The translations under genes and the position numbers were made by a program. Below are positions 9,947 through 14,984 of a DNA stretch of 14,984 bases, piece after piece. The first letter of the stretch is position 1. Every line of letters begins with the position of its first letter. Origin of the DNA: Conidiobolus incongruus B7586 (Eukaryota > Entomophthoromycota > Entomophthoromycetes > Entomophthorales > Conidiobolaceae); assembly GCA_000697335.1 (NCBI GenBank), contig JNEM01011889.1, positions 1-14,984 of the forward strand. Reading direction: 5' to 3'. The notes below the pieces were generated by a model that was given only the letters and a program-made list of their open reading frames with translations, was not told the origin of the DNA and did no database searches.

Positions 9947-11543
9947 TTTATTGACTAATAAATTTAAATATGGAATTTTACAAGAATAAAGTTTTTTATA
10001 TTTAAAAAGGTTAAATTACATTTATTAAATGCAAATAAAATTAAATTGATAAAATTATGGGTGTGATTTTTAATTCATGACATCACCGAATTCATTCTAA
10101 TAAATCTCAAGTAAAACAATATTAATATTAAATTGTATTGTATCATATATTATGTTACATCAAGAACTGAGATTTTAACATATTCAACAAATATTGGATT
10201 TGTTCAAATTGTGTTAATCATATATTGATAATTATGTAAGATAAATTATACTTTAATTTGGTATTATATAATTTAATTTATATTTGATTTAAAAAAATTA
10301 AAAAATATATATTAATCACAGTTATTGAATAATTATTTACTAGAATTGTCATTATGTTTACATGTCTAAAAATATATTAAAATTTTATAGGTTTTAGTGA
10401 AATATCCAAAATAACTTTTCATAAATTTATATCATCTGTATTGTGACATGTAACTGTTATTCCCTTTGCTAGTGAGTCTTCTATTAATATAACTATGAAG
10501 TTTCTTCAAATTATATAGAAACAATTTTGATTGAAAAGTCAATATTATTGTATCTTCACTATTTGTTGATATTATTGGTCAATATTTTTATTAATATAAA
10601 ATCACATATTTCTAAATCGACATTGTTTATTAAGATCACATTATTGCTATTACATATTTCTTAAGTTTTAAATATATAAATATTAATCAGAATTAAAAAT
10701 GGACTAATTGCAAAAAATGAAATAGAACAAAAATTCACTTGATATATTTCTAAGTGCTAGAAAAATTCAACAAAGTATTCCAATTCATACAAATTGATTT
10801 ATCAAAAGTTTCAGCCTAAAATTTATTTAAAAACTTTTTTGAGCATAACTTTAAAAATCATATATTAGTATTCATAAATTGTTTATAATTTAAATTTTAT
10901 ATTTGATCGAGAAAAGTATAATACTCTTGCAAATCAAATATTATATCTTAATTTAATATTATTATGACACAAGATAAGGTTTTAAAACTTGGATAATTTA
11001 AACAGATAATCCAATTCTGTCAATGATTGATATTGTATGATGTCATCAATACCTTAACAAAGCATAACTAATCAAAAAATAAATATTAATTTAATTTAAT
11101 GTCCTTTCAATTTATTCTAAATATATATCTCAGATATCATTATTATTATGACATCAACAGAGACTTTTTTAATCTAAATTTTCTACATTAAATGTTGAAA
11201 TTGACATGGGAAATATTACATAATTTCTGTTATATTTGTTTAGTTTGAAATTTTTGTGATTGAATATTTTCCGAAATATTTAAATAAACACCAAGTTCAT
11301 GTTGTGTTTGGTGAAGATTTATACAATTTGTTAAAAAACAAGTCCAAAAGTAAGTTTTTTTATTTAAATTATTAAATATAAAAATAAAACACGTTACATT
11401 ATATACTGTGGAAAAACATCAAGTTAAGGTTATATTATTAAAATACATAGTAGACATTACTCAACTGGCATCTTTAAATAATTTGATATTAGTCAAGCGG
11501 ACAGATGCAGGGTTCAACATAAATTCTTTGTGAGTATTTAATA
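9947..11543. other. Intergenic region between the bZIP and HP1 genes
   Basis: Both neighbours are on the minus strand, so this holds the bZIP 3' UTR at its right end and the HP1 promoter at its left end. It is AT-rich with no supportable gene. Small features seen are a hairpin (AATATTT 11263-11269 with AAATATT 11274-11280, loop TCCG) and a short palindrome TGATGTCATCA at 11038-11048. Neither has an assigned role. Confidence 0.6.
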
Positions 11544-12798
11544 TCAGGGCTTGGAGTAAGGCGGTAAGGGCATAGTATTAGAAATTGGATATACCATCGA
11601 AGTGGGGTCGACTATTAGATTTGAGCCATTTGGTTCAGCTTTGATGACATAAGATTGTCGAGGCGATGTCTCAAAGTTCTTGGGTACATTGATATTATTT
11701 GCTTGGGCCACAGGACAGTCTTGATGATTAATTAACAAAGTGCGCAAATGAATAATCTCTTCCCTTAATGAGTTTGCAGTGGCTGACAGGGTTACATTTT
11801 CTGCAGTCAGATAGTCGTATTTAGCTTGGAGATCAGACAGCCATCTCTTTTTCCTCTCACGGCATTTAAGTGCAGCCTGGCGATTTCTTTCCAAAAAGTT
11901 GATGCGCTTTTGGTCCAGATTATCAATTGGCTTGCGCTTTCTACCTCCGGCAGATTTGCGCTTTGTAGGCTTGGAAAATTGTGAGCTGAATGCCGGTGGC
12001 TTCGTATCTAGGGGTTCGGGTAATAATGGGTATATACTGCTGACTGGTAATGTGGGATTCGCAGGTGGGACCATTGGAGGGGCAATGGCTATTTCTGATT
12101 CGTTAATTTTAACAAAAGCGGGTGGCTGGGGATTGGTAGGATTCATAAGAACTGGTTGTGATTGATCTGGGATGGATGCAGGATAAGCCATACCCGATAC
12201 ACCGTAGCCAGAAGCTACTGGATTAATAGGTGCTTGAACTTGTGGTGCTGGTTTTGAAATTGGCTTTTGGAAATCGTTAAATAATGTAGAAGGTAGATAT
12301 TTTGTTGGTATTGGTGCAATTGAAGAAGGATGTATAGGCTGAATTCCCGGTGGAATGAAGTTTTTAGCGCTATGTGGTTGATTTGAAATTTGGTTGGGGT
12401 CGTGAATCATTGGTGAAAGTCTTAGACCTTCCCATTGTAAATTTTGTTCAGCATTAAGGGATGCTAGTGAAGGAAGAGTTGGTTTAGGAGATTCAAGGCT
12501 TGTAGGTGCAAATTTTGAATTATCTTTATGAGAATGATCATTTGATGAATTGGAAATGTTTTTGGAAGCACCACTAAAGCTCTGTTCAAATGGATTAGGC
12601 TCTAAATCCAGTTTCGATCTTGGCATTGAATTGGAATTTATTGATGAACCTGGTAACTTGATAGCTTCGGAGTCGGCTAAACGAGAAGATATTATATAAT
12701 GCAATTTAACAAAATTAAGGGTTAAACATACCTTGATATTCATTTTTTGATTTTAATTGAGTCATAGTATTTGCGTTTCTAGAGGCAGCTGTTGTCAT
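11544..12798 (-). CDS. Atf1/CREB-type bZIP transcription factor with osmotic-stress (Aft1) region
   Basis: Two minus-strand exons (12798-12732 and 12676-11544, 55-nt intron) give 399 residues. Fungal Atf1-type factors are nuclear, act downstream of stress-activated MAP kinases (Sty1/Hog1) and bind CRE-like sites; that regulation is inferred from the family. Near the N-terminus, LEPNPFEQSF (47-56) and a WEGLRLSP block (104-111) match the fungal Aft1/Atf1 osmotic-stress region. A long Pro/Ser/Asn-rich disordered middle follows. The bZIP region has the basic signature NRQAALKCR (287-295, N-x7-R) and five heptad leucines at 305, 312, 319, 326 and 333, ending in HQDCPVA, typical of this subfamily. 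Several Ser-Pro sites (for example 85-86 and 110-111) could be MAPK targets. The C-terminus carries LPPY. The coding sequence is far richer in G+C (about 45% in lines counted) than its flanks. Confidence 0.93.
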
Positions 12799-13384
12799 TA
12801 TATCTCGAAAATAATTAGAGCAGCAATTAAAATTTTGATTATTAAACACTTGATATTCAGTATAAAAGAAAAAAAATAATAAGGAATATTATCTAATCAG
12901 TAAAGATAAATATTATAATAATTTAATTAGTGCGATAAATATACTATATGTTAAGGATAAAGGCGAATCAAGAAAACGTTGATCTTATTATAATTAAAAA
13001 CTCCATATTTTAGGTAATCATCCCACAATGATTAATTATGAAATCATCTTGCATGATTCGACAAATTTTTTGGATTCAATGTTCATTTTGATTGGTTTGA
13101 TTTTTCTCCATTTGACAAATCAAATAATATTCCTAATTTGGTATTTCTTGGGATATATATTAGTAATATAGAATAACTCGAAATTCACCTAATATGTATC
13201 AATTTTGTTTATTTCAAATTTCAAAATCTTCATTTCAAATATTTCGTATTTTAAAAGATTTGATTCTAATCTGTTTACAAAATCAAACAGATATTGATGT
13301 TGTTTTATTTTCATGTGTTGTTAAAGTAAAAATTAAAAAAGATAATATAATATAATCATTCTTTGATTTGTATTGCCTAATAAT

Positions 13385-13408
13385 ACACACACATATATAT
13401 ATATATAT
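13385..13408. repeat. (CA)n(TA)n microsatellite
   Basis: About four and a half CA units pass directly into an alternating TA run of some 15 bases. This is an ordinary compound microsatellite with no gene nearby. Confidence 0.85.
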
Positions 13409-13518
13409 TACATTATACAAATAGAATTTTATTGTATTGTAAATATATTTTGATGTTCAAAGTTCAAATAAACCAATATTAATTATATGCTATTAACTGT
13501 TTTTTAATTTTGAATCTT

Positions 13519-13570
13519 GATATTTATACAAATATCAATCAAATAGATTTTCTTATAGAACTTTGATTGA
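13519..13570. repeat. Two overlapping inverted repeats
   Basis: GATATTT (13519-13525) pairs with AAATATC (13530-13536) around a 4-base loop. Overlapping its right arm, TCAATCAAA (13535-13543) is matched by TTTGATTGA (13562-13570). The shared bases mean only one hairpin could form at a time. No function is assigned and chance is possible. Confidence 0.4.
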
Positions 13571-14587
13571 AAATTGTAGCTTATTAACTCAATTATATCA
13601 TTAAGCAAAATTCACTCTGAAGTATAATGATTTTGCTCACGCTACAGAATGAATTTGATATTTAATAAAATATCTTAAAATTGTCCTAAGGTAGAATACA
13701 TTGAATATTTTCATGATACCAAGTTATTTGGTAAATTAATTGAAATTGTTTAATTCCTAAATTTGTCGGATTTTTTAAAATTGTCTCAATTTAAATTTTT
13801 GAATTATTTAATCAGTATGAAATCATAAATTTAATGAAAATTATAGTCTCAAACTTTATTAGTTACAAATGTGATTACTTAACAATGTCATTGTTAGTTG
13901 AATACACCTGATTATATAGAGTTTTAATATTTGTATTAAACAGTTAGGCTGACTTTTACTAAAGTTCAGGAAGGAATTTGTATCATTTTTAAATAGATTA
14001 AGTCTAGTTAATATTTGTTTTAATTTTGTAAATTCTTGGACAAATAATAATTAAAATTAATATGTCATGTATTTTAAAACTCATTATTATTCCTTATAAA
14101 GTTATCACGAATATTAATCATACAATTATTAATTTGTAAATTGCCGTATACTCTAAAATAACCTAGTACCTGGCTTTGATTTGCTAGTTTATATACCTAG
14201 TCAATTCAATTTTAATATATTCTCTTACCTGTTTATAAAACAATATGATCCATGTAAAAAATTTTGTTTTATTTTTCTAATTATTGTTCATTTGAATTTG
14301 ACATAAATCAAATATATTTATATATGCTAATATAATTTATATTGCTAGTTAATCAAAATTAACACTTAATAACACTAATTTTAACCGTTTTATAATCCTT
14401 ATTAGTTGAATATTGAGACATATTAAGTTTATTTACTTAGCTGTTGTAAAACTCTGTTGTTTACTGTTCTATAGATTTTGAAATGGCTATTTATATTGGA
14501 ATTTATATTATTGGAAGTCATTTTTATAAATAAATAAAAAGTGTAAAGATTCAATCAACCATAACACTAAAGAATATATATCAACTC

Positions 14588-14605
14588 AGAGAGAGCGCGA
14601 GAGAG
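14588..14605. repeat. Short GA-rich tract
   Basis: AGAGAGAGCGCGAGAGAG is an alternating purine tract with a central CGCG, standing out from the A/T background. It lies 34 bases before the candidate start codon at 14640, where GA-rich 5' leader sequence could be expected, but it may be a simple repeat only. Confidence 0.6.
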
Positions 14606-14984
14606 TTTATCGTCATAATAATTTTTTATTTTTTATATCATGGGGCTGGTAAATAAAAATACTAGTTATCTAAATATCATGTTTTAATAAGAACATGTGT
14701 AATTTTATGACTTACATCCTTTACAATAATGATACACAAAATAACAAATTATAAAAAATAATATAATTATAATAATTAATTCAATTAATTTTATTTAAAA
14801 ATTTAGTTTTTATAAAAAATTATTTAGTTAATTGATAATGTGATTAATAATATATTATTATATTAAATTATATAAATATTTTGAGAATAAAACTTTTAAT
14901 ATAATTCTTGATAAAATTTTTTAATTGAATATAATTATAATGGTAATTATTATTATAACTTTTGATTAATATAATATATTATTT

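Larger units (their letters stand above)
12799..14984. other. AT-rich region upstream of the bZIP gene to the right edge
   Basis: The part next to 12799 holds the bZIP promoter and 5' UTR. The rest is AT-rich with no complete gene that I can support. It contains a CA/TA microsatellite, a small pair of overlapping hairpins, a GA-rich tract and one possible start of a gene running off the right edge (14640). From about 14700 the sequence becomes nearly A/T-only again. Confidence 0.6.

Noticed and set aside
11038-11048. TGATGTCATCA as an Atf1/CRE-type site
   Set aside because: It differs from the TGACGTCA core, lies more than 1 kb from the HP1 start and downstream of the bZIP gene itself, and a single near-match is expected by chance.
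11899-12165. 88-codon open frame on the plus strand
   Set aside because: It lies wholly antisense to the conserved bZIP coding region, is Gly-rich because of the opposite-strand Pro codons, and has no family resemblance.
12677-12743. Alternative bZIP start at 12743 giving an uninterrupted reading frame
   Set aside because: That start lies just upstream of a clear GT donor (12731) and would translate a T-rich intron with an AG acceptor at 12677. The spliced model from ATG 12798 has a better start context and an intron of the usual size, though transcript data would settle it.

Overview
The window looks like a piece of an AT-rich fungal nuclear chromosome, probably from an early-diverging lineage. 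Genes are split by many tiny GT-AG introns (15 recognised, 45-68 nt), and the intergenic DNA is roughly 80-85% A+T. The protein that points most clearly to Fungi is a bZIP factor carrying the Aft1/Atf1-type osmotic-stress motifs. I cannot name the species. An entomophthoralean, glomeromycotine or other zygomycete-grade fungus would fit the base composition.

Five protein-coding genes can be read in full. From left to right they are: ISA2 (minus, 1688-2294, mitochondrial Fe-S assembly); TRM8/METTL1 (plus, 2498-3520, tRNA m7G46 methyltransferase), divergent from ISA2 across 203 bp; a WBP2-type GRAM protein with PY motifs (plus, 4420-5271); an HP1/Swi6-type protein with chromo and chromoshadow domains (minus, 9181-9946); and an Atf1/CREB-type bZIP regulator (minus, 11544-12798). 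Each was assembled from exons by matching conserved family blocks across introns. All five frames close cleanly from ATG to stop with no internal stop, so all look intact.

The rest is AT-rich DNA without genes I can support: 1-1687, 3521-4419, 5272-7917, 8261-9180, 9947-11543 and 12799-14984. The striking exception is a roughly 330-bp island at about 7918-8260. It has about 44% G+C (146 of 330 bases counted over 7921-8250) inside a much more AT-rich gene-free stretch. It has no long reading frame but contains several nested complementary arms, including a 9+8 bp long-range stem. It is best explained as a structured non-coding RNA gene or a tRNA-derived SINE, and it is the most interesting unexplained element here.

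The genes do not form a pathway. They are housekeeping (ISA2, TRM8), chromatin (HP1), stress transcription (bZIP) and adaptor (WBP2-like) functions. HP1 and the bZIP lie in tandem on the minus strand, and ISA2/TRM8 probably share a bidirectional promoter. No transposon, viral relic, tRNA, rRNA or CRISPR array was recognised.
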